A stretch of DNA of 21,580 nucleotides from an uncultured Azohydromonas sp. (GTDB lineage: Bacteria > Pseudomonadota > Gammaproteobacteria > Burkholderiales > Burkholderiaceae_C): positions 1-21,580 of the forward strand of contig NZ_CALAOH010000036.1 in assembly GCF_937926365.1 (NCBI RefSeq), read 5' to 3'. A program made the translations under genes and the position numbers. The stretch's first letter is position 1. Every line of letters begins with the position of its first letter. Below, in pieces: positions 1-8,578 of this stretch. The notes under the pieces were generated by a model. That model saw only the letters and a list, made by a program, of their open reading frames with translations, did not search any database and was not told where the DNA came from.

Positions 1-204
1 CGAACCCGCTGCAGCAGACCTACGACAAGCGCGCGCTGCAGGCCGAGCGCCAGCGCAGCCGCAGCGCCGACTGGGACGACGACGACAACCGCCCGATCCC
101 GAACCCGCTGCAGCAGACCTACGACAAGCGCGCGCTGCAGGCCGAGCGCCAGCGGCGCGAGCGCAGCGAGGACGGTCCGATCCCGAACCCGCTGCAGCAG
201 ACCT
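1..204 (+). repeat. Tandem in-frame coding repeats in the rluB tail (three copies, first one cut by the window edge)
   Basis: Bases 1-55 and 100-154 are identical over all 55 bp. A third copy begins at 184 and matches for the first 21 bp before diverging (Tyr codon changed to Phe). The spacing is 99 bp then 84 bp, both multiples of three, so the reading frame is kept. Each unit encodes NPLQQT(Y/F)DKR. Spacers differ: the first is Asp-rich (DWDDDD), the second is RERSEDG. More copies may lie upstream of the window. Confidence 0.9.
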
Positions 205-455
205 TCGACAAGCGCTTCGTGCAGAAGGGGCCGGGTGGCGGCGGTGGTTTCGGCCGCAACCGTGGTCCCGGTGGAGGCGGCTTCGGCGGCGGCCCGGGCA
301 ACGGCCCGCGCGGCGGCAAGGGTGGCAACCGGGGCAAGGGCGGCGAGCCACGCCAGCCCGATCCGATGCAGACCTCGGTGGGCTACATCGGCGCCGATGC
401 CTTCCTGCGCGGCAAGGGCCGCGGCGGCGGCCGGGGCGGGCGCGGCGGTCGCTGA
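1..455 (+). CDS. rluB: 23S rRNA pseudouridine synthase RluB, C-terminal tail (5' truncated by window edge)
   Basis: Only the last 150 codons are present, read in the frame starting at base 3 and ending at TGA 453-455. No catalytic domain is visible. The segment is a basic, disordered-looking tail: three copies of a PNPLQQT(Y/F)DKR block, then a Gly/Arg-rich stretch (GGGGFGRN, GGGFGGGPGN, RGGKGGNRGKGG), then a conserved-looking MQTSVGYIGADAFLRG block and a terminal RGGGRGGRGGR. In Burkholderiales the RluB-family synthase (pseudouridine at 23S rRNA position 2605, E. coli numbering) carries a long tail of this kind and often lies directly upstream of ndk, as here. The assignment rests on tail resemblance and the ndk/rlmN neighbourhood, so a different RNA-binding protein is possible. 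The tail is probably an RNA-binding extension, which is inference. Confidence 0.7.
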   Translation, partial: NPLQQTYDKRALQAERQRSRSADWDDDDNRPIPNPLQQTYDKRALQAERQRRERSEDGPIPNPLQQTFDKRFVQKGPGGGGGFGRNRGPGGGGFGGGPGNGPRGGKGGNRGKGGEPRQPDPMQTSVGYIGADAFLRGKGRGGGRGGRGGR

Positions 456-465
456 TGTCCCCCGA

Positions 466-490
466 CAGGCCGGCGCGCCGCGCCGGCCTG
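466..490. terminator. GC-rich hairpin downstream of rluB
   Basis: The arms at 466-475 and 481-490 form a perfect 10-bp stem (CAGGCCGGCG / CGCCGGCCTG) around a 5-nt loop, 10 bases after the rluB stop. No T-tract follows, so it is either a non-canonical terminator or a 3'-end stabilising stem. I see no gene between it and the ndk promoter. Confidence 0.55.
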
Positions 491-585
491 CAACGCTGCC
501 CGCGCAGCACCGTTTCCATCCATGACGCCGGCGCGCACCGGCGGCGCCTACACCCGCATCACGGGGGCAGCCAAGGGCGCGCCGG

Positions 586-622
586 TACAATCTAGGGCTT
601 TGCCCGATTCACTCCAAGGAGA
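586..622 (+). promoter_or_regulatory. Candidate ndk promoter -10 box and ribosome binding site
   Basis: A TACAAT hexamer lies at 586-591, 37 bp before the ndk ATG, which would give a leader of about 30 nt. No good TTGACA-like -35 is visible at the expected distance. An AAGGAGA Shine-Dalgarno sequence at 616-622, six bases before the ATG, fixes the ndk start. The RBS is seen directly; promoter activity is inferred. Confidence 0.55.
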
Positions 623-628
623 ACCTAC

Positions 629-1054
629 ATGGCCATCGAACGCACCCTGTCCATCATCAAGCCCGACGCCGTGGCGAAGAACGTGATCGGCCAGATCTAC
701 GCCCGCTTCGAAGGCGCCGGCCTGAAGATCGTGGCTGCCCGCATGGCGCACCTGTCGCGCCGCGAGGCCGAGCAGTTCTACGCCGTGCACGCCGCGCGTC
801 CGTTCTTCAAGGACCTGGTGGACTTCATGGTTTCCGGCCCCGTGATGATCCAGGTGCTCGAAGGCGAAGGCGCCATCGCCAAGAACCGTGAGCTGATGGG
901 CGCCACCGACCCGAAGAAGGCCGAGAAGGGCACCATCCGTGCCGACTTCGCCGACAGCATCGACGCCAACGCCGTGCACGGCTCCGACGCCCCCGAAACC
1001 GCCGCGGTGGAAGTGGCCTTCTTCTTCCCCGGCATGCAGGTCTTCAGCCGCTGA
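629..1054 (+). CDS. ndk: Nucleoside diphosphate kinase
   Basis: This cytosolic enzyme transfers the gamma-phosphate from ATP to nucleoside diphosphates through a phosphohistidine, balancing (d)NTP pools. The protein is 141 aa, the usual bacterial length. It opens with ERTLSIIKPDAV (Lys11 of the nucleotide site), has the kinase insert region PFFKDLVDFM, and carries the active-site signature NAVHGSD with catalytic His117. The start is fixed by a strong AAGGAGA six bases upstream. It lies between rluB and rlmN, with 48 bp to rlmN, an order typical of Burkholderiales. No domain or key residue is missing. Confidence 0.98.
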   Translation: MAIERTLSIIKPDAVAKNVIGQIYARFEGAGLKIVAARMAHLSRREAEQFYAVHAARPFFKDLVDFMVSGPVMIQVLEGEGAIAKNRELMGATDPKKAEKGTIRADFADSIDANAVHGSDAPETAAVEVAFFFPGMQVFSR

Positions 1055-1102
1055 TACAAGCCTGAAGGACCCGCGCTCAACGCCTGAACAGGCCTCGCAG
1101 CC

Positions 1103-2254
<1,152 letters not shown>

Positions 2255-2293
2255 GGCCGCGCGGCCGTCCGACCGCACGCTGTGCCTGCCTCG

Positions 2294-3076
2294 ATGCCCG
2301 TTGCCCGCTCGACCACCCCGCTGCTGACCGGCCTGCTGGCCGCGGCTGCGCTGCTGGCCGGCTGCGCCGCGACGACGTCGCGCCCGGCGGATGCCGAAAC
2401 GGCGCAGCGCCGCGCGCAGGCGCGGCTGGCGCTGGCTTCGGCCTACTTCGAGAACGGGCAGGCCCAGACCGCGCTGGAGGAAGTCGAGCGCGCGCTGGAA
2501 GCCGACCCGCGCTCGGCGCCCGCCTTGGGCCTGCGCGGCCTGGCGCAGGCGAGCCTCGGCCTCGACGGCCCGGCGCAGGCCAGCTTCGAGCAGGCGCTGG
2601 CGCTGGCGCCGCAGGACGCCGACCTGCTGCACAACTTCGGCTGGTTCCTGTGCCAGCAGCGGCGCTGGGACGAGTCGCAGGCGCAGCTCGAGCGTGCGCT
2701 GGCGCAGCCTGGCTACCGCGGCCGCGCGCGCAGCCTGCTGGCGCTGGGCGTGTGCCAGGCCCGCGCGCAGCGCTGGGACGCCGCCGAGCGGCCCCTGGCG
2801 CAGGTGCTGGATCTGGAGCCGACCAATGGCGCCGCGGCACTGGCGCTGGCCGAGGTGCTGCTGCGCCGCGGCGACGCCGAGCAGGCGCGGGCCCAACTGC
2901 AGCGCGCACGCTGGTCCGCCGCGCAGGCCGACGCGCCTGCGCTGTGGTTGGCCGCTCGCATCGAGCACCGGCTGGGCCGGCACGAGGCCGTGCAATACCT
3001 GGGGCGCGAACTGCGCCAACGCTACCCGCAGGCGCCGCAGACGCTTGCCCTGGACCAAGGACGCTTTGATGACTGA
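2294..3076 (+). CDS. pilW: Type IV pilus biogenesis/stability lipoprotein PilW (PilF family), TPR protein
   Basis: A signal peptide ends in the lipobox LLAGC, with the lipidated Cys at residue 24 from this ATG, so the mature protein should be an outer-membrane lipoprotein. The rest is a run of tetratricopeptide repeats: RLALASAYFENGQ, ALGLRGLAQASLG, DLLHNFGWFLCQQ, SLLALGVCQARAQ and AAALALAEVLLRRG begin successive helices. Pilotins of the PilF/PilW family help the PilQ secretin assemble for type IV pili. The location directly after rlmN matches the rlmN-pilF order found in many Proteobacteria. A GTG at 2282 would add four residues; neither start has a good Shine-Dalgarno, and ATG is preferred because it leaves a normal signal peptide. 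The stop overlaps the start of the next gene by 8 bases. Confidence 0.85.
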   Translation: MPVARSTTPLLTGLLAAAALLAGCAATTSRPADAETAQRRAQARLALASAYFENGQAQTALEEVERALEADPRSAPALGLRGLAQASLGLDGPAQASFEQALALAPQDADLLHNFGWFLCQQRRWDESQAQLERALAQPGYRGRARSLLALGVCQARAQRWDAAERPLAQVLDLEPTNGAAALALAEVLLRRGDAEQARAQLQRARWSAAQADAPALWLAARIEHRLGRHEAVQYLGRELRQRYPQAPQTLALDQGRFDD

Positions 3077-3974
3077 GCCGAGCGCGCCGCCCTCGCGCGG
3101 CGAATCCCCCGGAACCCTTCTGCGCCGCGCGCGCGAGCAGCAGGGGCTGGACCTGGACACGCTGGCCGCCACCGTCAAGGTGCGGCCGGAAAAGCTCGCG
3201 GCGCTGGAAAGCGACCACTACGAGCAACTGCCCGACATGGCGTTCACGCGCGCGCTGGCCAAGACACTGTGCCGCACGCTCAAGATCGACGCCGCGCCGG
3301 TGCTGGCCGGCATGCCCGTGGGCCTGGACGGCTCGCGCCTGGAGCAGGTGGCCACCGGGCTGAACACGCCGTTCCGCGACCACGCCGGTCGGCGCGAAAT
3401 GCGCGACCGGGGCCCGCTCAAGCGGCCCGTGATGTGGGCCGTGCTGCTGCTGATGCTCGGCGCCGCGGCCATCGTGCTGGTGCCGGCGAACTGGTTCAAG
3501 TTCGGTACCGGCACGCAGGACGGCGCTGAAGCCACACAGGCGCCCACCTCGGCCGCGCCGGCCTCGGGCACCTCGGGCGTGGTGGAGACGATCCTGCCGC
3601 CGCCCGGCGTGCCTTCCGGTAACGAGGCGCCGGCCTCGACCCCGGCCCCGGCGTCGCCCCAGGGCTCGACGACCATGGACGCTCCCAGCGCTATCGGCGC
3701 CGCGAGCGCGCCGCCGGTCACGGCGGCGGCCAGCGCCGCCGGCCTGCTGGTGCTGCGCGCCTCGGCCTCGTCCTGGGTGGAGGTGCGCGACGGCGGGAAC
3801 CAGGTGCTGCTGTCGCGCTCGCTGCAGGCGGGCGAGACCGCCAACCTCGACGGCACGCTGCCGCTGCGCGCCACCATCGGCAACGCTGCCGCCACCGCGG
3901 TGAGCTTCCGCGGCGAGCCGCTGGACCTGCGCACGCGCACGCGTGACAACGTGGCCCGTCTCGAACTCCAGTGA
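3069..3974 (+). CDS. rodZ: RodZ-like helix-turn-helix membrane protein with C-terminal DUF4115 domain
   Basis: The 301-aa protein has the RodZ layout. An N-terminal Cro/C1-type helix-turn-helix (about residues 14-80; LRRAREQQGLDLDTLA then RPEKLAALESDHYEQLP) is followed by a basic segment (RDRGPLKRP), one transmembrane helix (about 119-140), a Pro/Ala/Ser-rich periplasmic linker (150-225) and a C-terminal beta domain of the DUF4115 type (about 227-299; LVLRASASSWVEVRDGGNQVLL). RodZ links MreB filaments to the wall elongation machinery and sets rod shape. The ATG lies inside the pilW stop region (ATGACTGA), indicating translational coupling. The gene directly before ispG is rodZ in E. coli as well, which supports the name. 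Cytoskeletal function is inferred from family and synteny. Confidence 0.85.
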   Translation: MTEPSAPPSRGESPGTLLRRAREQQGLDLDTLAATVKVRPEKLAALESDHYEQLPDMAFTRALAKTLCRTLKIDAAPVLAGMPVGLDGSRLEQVATGLNTPFRDHAGRREMRDRGPLKRPVMWAVLLLMLGAAAIVLVPANWFKFGTGTQDGAEATQAPTSAAPASGTSGVVETILPPPGVPSGNEAPASTPAPASPQGSTTMDAPSAIGAASAPPVTAAASAAGLLVLRASASSWVEVRDGGNQVLLSRSLQAGETANLDGTLPLRATIGNAAATAVSFRGEPLDLRTRTRDNVARLELQ

Positions 3975-3985
3975 GCTCCGAACCG

Positions 3986-5257
3986 ATGAACACGCCCTTC
4001 GAACCGATCGCCGTTGCCCAACCCGCCGCCCGCCGCTCGCTGCAGGCGCGCGTGGCCTGGGGCGGCCGGGTGCTGACCCTCGGCGGCGATGCGCCGGTGC
4101 GCGTGCAGTCGATGACCAACACCGACACCGTGGACGTCATCGGCACCGCCATCCAGGTCAAGGAGCTGGCGCTGGCCGGCTCAGAGCTGGTGCGCATCAC
4201 CGTCAACACGCCCGAGGCTGCGCAAACCGTGCCGCACATCCGCGAGCAGCTCGACCGCATGGGCATCGAGGTGCCTCTGGTGGGCGACTTCCACTACAAC
4301 GGCCACCGCCTGCTGAGCGAGTTCCCGGACATGGCCGCCGCCCTGTCCAAGTACCGCATCAACCCGGGCAACGTGGGGAAGGGCGACAAGCGCGACCGGC
4401 AGTTCGCCCAGATGATCGAGGCGGCGCTCAAGCATGACCGCCCGGTGCGCATCGGCGTCAACTGGGGCAGCCTGGACCAGGAGCTGCTGGCCTCGCTGAT
4501 GGACGACAACGCCAAGCGCGCCCAGCCCTGGGACGGCAAGCAGGTGATGTACCAGGCGCTGGTGCAGTCGGCGCTGTCCTCGGCGGCCTTCGCCGTCGAG
4601 ATGGGCATGGACCCGGCGCAGGTGATCCTGAGCTGCAAGGTCTCGGGCGTACAGGACCTGGTGAGCGTCTACCGCGCGCTGGCCGCGCGCTGCAGCCACC
4701 CGCTGCACCTGGGCCTGACCGAGGCCGGCATGGGCACCAAGGGCATGGTGGCCTCGGCCGCGGCGCTGTCGCTGTTGCTGCAGGAGGGTATCGGCGACAC
4801 CATCCGCGTGAGCCTCACGCCGCAGCCCGGCGAGCCGCGCACGCAGGAGGTGGTGGTGGCGCTGGAGATCCTGCAGGCGCTGGGCCTGCGCGCCTTCAAT
4901 CCCAGCGTCACGGCCTGCCCGGGTTGCGGGCGCACCACCAGCACCACCTTCCAGGAGCTGGCCAAGCAGATCGACGACTTCCTGCGCGCGCAGATGCCGC
5001 TGTGGAAGGCGCAGTACCCGGGGGTGGAGAACCTCAAGGTGGCCGTCATGGGCTGCATCGTCAACGGCCCCGGTGAGAGCAAGCACGCCGACATCGGCAT
5101 CAGCCTGCCCGGCACCGGCGAGGCCCCGGCGGCGCCGGTGTTCATCGACGGCGAGAAGGCGCTGACGCTGCGCGGCGAGGGCATCGCCGCCGAGTTCCAG
5201 AAAATTGTCCAGGACTACATCGAGAAGCGCTTCGGGGCGGTGGAAGAGGCGCGCTGA
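3986..5257 (+). CDS. ispG: 4-hydroxy-3-methylbut-2-en-1-yl diphosphate synthase (IspG/GcpE)
   Basis: IspG reduces methylerythritol cyclodiphosphate to HMBPP in the non-mevalonate isoprenoid pathway, using a [4Fe-4S] cluster. From this ATG the protein is 423 aa. The N-terminal TIM-barrel half includes VRVQSMTNTDT, VGDFHYNGH and YRINPGNVG. The cluster ligands are CPGCGR (Cys311, Cys314) and MGCIVNGPGE (Cys357 and Glu364). The family-typical Burkholderiales start resembles MN-x-P, so I chose the ATG at 3986. A GTG at 3971 overlapping the rodZ stop (GTGA) would add five residues and give tighter coupling. No clear Shine-Dalgarno decides between them. The order rodZ-ispG-hisS is conserved across many Proteobacteria. 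Confidence 0.96.
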   Translation: MNTPFEPIAVAQPAARRSLQARVAWGGRVLTLGGDAPVRVQSMTNTDTVDVIGTAIQVKELALAGSELVRITVNTPEAAQTVPHIREQLDRMGIEVPLVGDFHYNGHRLLSEFPDMAAALSKYRINPGNVGKGDKRDRQFAQMIEAALKHDRPVRIGVNWGSLDQELLASLMDDNAKRAQPWDGKQVMYQALVQSALSSAAFAVEMGMDPAQVILSCKVSGVQDLVSVYRALAARCSHPLHLGLTEAGMGTKGMVASAAALSLLLQEGIGDTIRVSLTPQPGEPRTQEVVVALEILQALGLRAFNPSVTACPGCGRTTSTTFQELAKQIDDFLRAQMPLWKAQYPGVENLKVAVMGCIVNGPGESKHADIGISLPGTGEAPAAPVFIDGEKALTLRGEGIAAEFQKIVQDYIEKRFGAVEEAR

Positions 5258-5293
5258 GCGCACTGCTTCACTTGCCGAAGCCAACTTCCTTTC

Positions 5294-5367
5294 CCGTTCG
5301 GGCTGAGCCTGTCGAAGCCCTGTCGCACGGTCGGGCTGCAGCCCTTCGACAGGCTCAGGGCGAACGG
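5294..5367. repeat. Dispersed-type palindromic repeat between ispG and hisS
   Basis: This is a long imperfect inverted repeat. The outer arms 5294-5300/5361-5367 pair over 7 bp, two mismatches follow, then 5303-5317 and 5344-5358 pair perfectly over 15 bp, with about 26 bases in the middle that pair a little further. The arm sequence (CCTTCGACAGGCTCAGGGC on one strand) is one I recognise as a palindromic intergenic repeat seen in many proteobacterial genomes. As RNA it would form a strong stem in the ispG-hisS spacer. No T-tract follows. Copy number in this genome cannot be judged from one window. Confidence 0.8.
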
Positions 5368-5380
5368 AACCCATTTCTCA

Positions 5381-5400
5381 ACCGCTGCCGGTGCAGCGGT
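5381..5400 (+). other. Short hairpin just upstream of hisS
   Basis: ACCGCTG (5381-5387) and CAGCGGT (5394-5400) form a perfect 7-bp stem with a 6-nt loop, ending 13 bases before the hisS ATG. It sits where a ribosome binding site would normally be, and no Shine-Dalgarno is obvious there. It may tune hisS translation or be chance; the sequence alone does not decide. Confidence 0.4.
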
Positions 5401-5413
5401 CACGACAACATCC

Positions 5414-6742
5414 ATGGCTGAACAACCGAAGAACAAAGTCGAGCCGCTGCGCGCGGTCAAGGGCATGAACGACATCCTGCCGCCGACGTCCGCGCACTGG
5501 GAGTGGCTGGAGGACAAGTTGCGCTCGCTCATGCGCCGCTACGGCTACCTCAACGCGCGCACGCCCATCGTGGAGCCGACGGCGCTGTTCGTGCGCGGCC
5601 TGGGCGAGGTCACCGACATCGTGGAGAAGGAGATGTACTCCTTCGAGGACTCGATGAACGGCGACAGGCTCACGCTGCGCCCGGAGAACACCGCCGGCAT
5701 GGTGCGCGCCACCATCGAGCACGCGCTGCTGCACGACGGTGGCAAGCGGCTGTTCTACATCGGCCCGATGTTCCGCCACGAGCGCCCGCAGAAAGGGCGC
5801 TACCGCCAGTTCCACCAGGCCGGGGCCGAGGCGCTGGGCTACGCCGGGCCGGACGTGGACGCCGAGCTCATCCTCATGTGCCGCGCGCTGTGGCGCGAGC
5901 TGGGACTGGTGGAAGGGCGCGACGTCACGCTGGAGCTCAACAGCCTGGGCCAGCCCGAGGAACGCACCGCGCACCGCGAGGCGCTGATCGCGCACTTCGA
6001 GGCCCACGCCGAGCTGCTGGACGAGGACGCCCGGCGCCGTCTGCACAGCAACCCGCTGCGCATCCTCGATACCAAGAACCCGGCGATGCAGCCGGTGGTG
6101 GAGGCGGCGCCGAAGCTCATGGACTACCTGGGTGCCGAGTCGCGCGCGCACTTCGACGGGCTGTGCGCGATCCTGGACGCCGCCGGCCTAGCCTACCGCG
6201 TCAACCCGCGCCTGGTGCGCGGCATGGACTACTACAACCTCACCGTCTTCGAGTGGGTCACGACGCGGCTGGGCGCGCAGGGCACGGTGTGCGGCGGCGG
6301 GCGCTACGACCCGCTGATCGCGCAGCTCGGCGGCAAGCCGGCGCCGGCCGTGGGCTGGGCGCTGGGCATGGAGCGGCTGCTGTTGCTGCTGGAGGAGGCC
6401 GGCGTGCTGCCGCCCCCGCCGCCGCCGCGCGTGTACGCGGTGGTGCCCTCGGCCGCGGCGCTGCCGCAGGCCTTCGTCGCGCTGGAGGCGCTGCGCGCCG
6501 CCGGGGTGGCGGCGCTGATGCATCCGGGGCAGGGCAGCATGAAGTCGCAGTTCAAGCGTGCGGACGCCTCCGGGGCGCACTGGGCGCTGATCTTCGGCGA
6601 CGAGGAGCTGGCCCGCGGCGAGGTGGCGCTCAAGGCGCTGCGCCCGCTGCCCGACGGTTCGCAGGTCCCCCAGCGCAGTCTGGCGCTGGCGGACGCGGCG
6701 GCCTGGGCGCCGAACCTGCTGCTGGATAATCCCGCGTTTTGA
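5414..6742 (+). CDS. hisS: Histidyl-tRNA synthetase
   Basis: This class II aminoacyl-tRNA synthetase charges tRNA-His with histidine in the cytosol. The 442-aa protein shows motif 1 region (RRYGYLNARTPIVEPTALF), motif 2 with the ATP-binding Arg121 (RHERPQKGRYRQFHQ), the HisRS-specific loops LVRGMDYY (267-274) and TVCGGGRYD (291-299), and motif 3 GWALGMERLL (314-323). A C-terminal anticodon-binding domain starts near residue 339. Between the two lies an uninterrupted run of six prolines (333-338). Length is slightly above the ~424 aa of E. coli HisRS. It follows ispG after a 156-bp spacer with a palindromic repeat, and is followed 27 bp later by the yfgM-like gene. It is paralogous to hisZ downstream. 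Confidence 0.97.
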   Translation: MAEQPKNKVEPLRAVKGMNDILPPTSAHWEWLEDKLRSLMRRYGYLNARTPIVEPTALFVRGLGEVTDIVEKEMYSFEDSMNGDRLTLRPENTAGMVRATIEHALLHDGGKRLFYIGPMFRHERPQKGRYRQFHQAGAEALGYAGPDVDAELILMCRALWRELGLVEGRDVTLELNSLGQPEERTAHREALIAHFEAHAELLDEDARRRLHSNPLRILDTKNPAMQPVVEAAPKLMDYLGAESRAHFDGLCAILDAAGLAYRVNPRLVRGMDYYNLTVFEWVTTRLGAQGTVCGGGRYDPLIAQLGGKPAPAVGWALGMERLLLLLEEAGVLPPPPPPRVYAVVPSAAALPQAFVALEALRAAGVAALMHPGQGSMKSQFKRADASGAHWALIFGDEELARGEVALKALRPLPDGSQVPQRSLALADAAAWAPNLLLDNPAF

Positions 6743-6769
6743 CCCCTTTTCAGGACCCTTCACAGCCTC

Positions 6770-7453
6770 ATGGCCACCTCTCTCGACCTGCAGGAACAGG
6801 AACAGATCGACCAGCTCAAGGCGTTCTGGAAGCAGTACGGCAACCTCATTACCTGGGTGCTGATCGCGGTGCTGGGCGCCTACGCGGCCTGGAACGGCTG
6901 GAACTGGTGGCAGCGCGAGCAGGGCTACAAGGCCGGCGCGCTGTACGGCGAGCTGGAGCGCGCGGCGCAGGGCGGTGAGGCCGACAAGGTCGCACAGGCG
7001 TTCAACGACCTGCGCGAGCGCCACGGCGGCACGACCTACGCCGCGCAGGGCGCGCTGCTGGCGGCCAAGGTGCAGGCCGAGAAGGGCCAGGCCGACGCCG
7101 CTCGCGCCACGTTGGCCTGGGCCGCCGACAAGGCCGAAGGCGATGCCTACCGCGACATCGCGCGGCTGCGCCTGGCGGCGGTGCTGATGGATCAAAAGCA
7201 GTACGACGACGCGCTCAAGGCGCTGGACGGCGTCAAGGGCGAGGAGTTCAAGGCGCTGGCGGCGGATCGCCGCGGCGACGTGCTGCAGCTCCAGGGCAAG
7301 ACGGCCGAAGCCAAGTCCGCCTACCAGACGGCCTATGCCGGCATGGACCCGGCGGTGGAGTACCGCCAGCTGGTGGAGGCCAAGCTCACGGCGCTGGGGG
7401 CCGCCCCCGCGGCAGCCGCGGCCTCCGCCGCCGCCAGCGGAGGTGCGCAATGA
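6770..7453 (+). CDS. yfgM: YfgM family ancillary SecYEG translocon subunit / TPR membrane protein
   Basis: The 227-aa protein begins with a short cytosolic segment rich in Gln and Glu (DLQEQEQIDQLKAFWKQYG). One transmembrane helix follows (about residues 24-45; ITWVLIAVLGAYAAW), then a periplasmic TPR-like helical region (about 50-205) and an Ala-rich C-terminus. This is the YfgM (DUF2133/TPR_21) layout. In E. coli YfgM associates with SecYEG and the chaperone PpiD and hands exported proteins to periplasmic chaperones. Position between hisS and bamB matches E. coli exactly. Its TGA overlaps the bamB ATG (ATGA at 7450), implying coupled translation. Confidence 0.9.
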   Translation: MATSLDLQEQEQIDQLKAFWKQYGNLITWVLIAVLGAYAAWNGWNWWQREQGYKAGALYGELERAAQGGEADKVAQAFNDLRERHGGTTYAAQGALLAAKVQAEKGQADAARATLAWAADKAEGDAYRDIARLRLAAVLMDQKQYDDALKALDGVKGEEFKALAADRRGDVLQLQGKTAEAKSAYQTAYAGMDPAVEYRQLVEAKLTALGAAPAAAAASAAASGGAQ

Positions 7454-8565
7454 GCCGCCGCCTGCTGGGGGCCGTCCTGGCCGCTGCGGTGCTGGCCGCC
7501 GGTTGCGCGTCCAGCAGCAAGCCCAAGCCCGCGCCGCTGGAGAGCTTCACGGCCCAGTTGGCGGCGCGGCCGCTGTGGAACGCGAGCGTCGGCTCGCTGG
7601 ACTTTCCGCTCACGCCCGCGCTGAGCGGCAACACGCTGGTGCTGGCCGGCGGCGACGGCCGGGTGCTGGCGCTGCAGGCCGACAGCGGGCGCGAGCTCTG
7701 GCGCGCCAGCGCCGGCACGCAGATCTCCGCCGGCGTGGGTAGCGACGGGCGCTTTGCCAGCGTGGTGACGCGCGACAACGAGCTGCTGACCTTCGAGGGC
7801 GGCAAGCTGCTGTGGAAGCAGCGCCTGGGCTCGCGCGTGGTCACGGCGCCGCTGGTGGCGGGCGAGCGCGTGTTCGTGATGGGCGTGGACCGCGCGGTGC
7901 AGGCCTTCGACGCCATCGACGGGCAACAGCTGTGGAAGCTGCAGCGTCCTGGCGAGCCGCTGACGCTGCTGCAGCCCGGCGTGCTGGCGCCGTTCAAGGA
8001 CACACTGCTGGTGGGGCAGGGCCCGCGCTTGGCAGGCGTGGACCCGCTGCAGGGCACGTTGCGCTGGGAGGTGGCTATTGCGCTGCCGCGCGGCGCCAAC
8101 GAGGTGGAGCGGCTGGCCGACCTGGTGGGGCCGGCGCCGCGCAACGGCGACGTGGTGTGCGCGCGGGCCTTCCAGGCCGCCGTGGGCTGCGTCGATGCCC
8201 AGCGCGGCTCGCTGCTGTGGGCCAAGAACGTGGGCGGCACCATGGCCGTGGGCGGCGACGCACGGCAGGTGATCGGTGCCGATGCCAGTGACCGCATCAG
8301 CGCCTGGAATGCCGCCAGCGGCGAGCTGGCCTGGAGCAGCGACAAGCTGCTCAACCGCGACCTGAGCGGTGCACTGGTGCTGGAGCGGGCCGTCGTGTTC
8401 GGCGACGCGCAGGGCTATGTGCATTTCCTGTCGCGCGAGTCGGGGCAGACGCTGCAGCGTCTGTCCACCGACGGCTCCGCAGTGGTTGGCACGCCGCTGC
8501 GCGCCGGCGACACGGTGATCGTGATCACGCGCAAGGGAGGCGTGTTCGCCTTCCGACCTGAATGA
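7450..8565 (+). CDS. bamB: Outer membrane protein assembly lipoprotein BamB
   Basis: BamB is the beta-propeller lipoprotein of the BAM complex, which folds beta-barrel proteins into the outer membrane. The 371-aa precursor has a signal peptide with lipobox LAAGC (lipidated Cys19), then repeated PQQ-like propeller blades whose signature is an xxLDxxxGxxLW pattern: VLALQADSGRELWR, VQAFDAIDGQQLWKL, GCVDAQRGSLLWAKN, ISAWNAASGELAWSS and HFLSRESGQTLQRL. The start overlaps the yfgM stop by four bases. The order yfgM-bamB-der is the same as in E. coli. Length is close to the ~390 aa of E. coli BamB. No blade appears missing by eye. Confidence 0.94.
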   Translation: MSRRLLGAVLAAAVLAAGCASSSKPKPAPLESFTAQLAARPLWNASVGSLDFPLTPALSGNTLVLAGGDGRVLALQADSGRELWRASAGTQISAGVGSDGRFASVVTRDNELLTFEGGKLLWKQRLGSRVVTAPLVAGERVFVMGVDRAVQAFDAIDGQQLWKLQRPGEPLTLLQPGVLAPFKDTLLVGQGPRLAGVDPLQGTLRWEVAIALPRGANEVERLADLVGPAPRNGDVVCARAFQAAVGCVDAQRGSLLWAKNVGGTMAVGGDARQVIGADASDRISAWNAASGELAWSSDKLLNRDLSGALVLERAVVFGDAQGYVHFLSRESGQTLQRLSTDGSAVVGTPLRAGDTVIVITRKGGVFAFRPE

Positions 8566-8578
8566 GGAAGAAACGTTG

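Noticed and set aside
1..204. Repeat array considered as CRISPR or other non-coding repeat
   Set aside because: Repeats are in frame, multiples of three apart, and encode a coherent protein tail; spacers are not of uniform length.
235..525. Plus-strand frame overlapping the rluB end
   Set aside because: It is an out-of-frame shadow of the Gly/Arg-rich tail, made of Ala/Arg runs, and crosses the hairpin at 466-490.
2255..2266. 12-bp perfect palindrome GGCCGCGCGGCC after the rlmN stop
   Set aside because: It can form only a 4-bp stem with a 4-nt loop and such GC palindromes are expected by chance at this composition.
4181..5374. Long minus-strand frame opposite ispG
   Set aside because: Antisense to a well-supported gene, starts beyond the palindromic repeat and shows no family signature.
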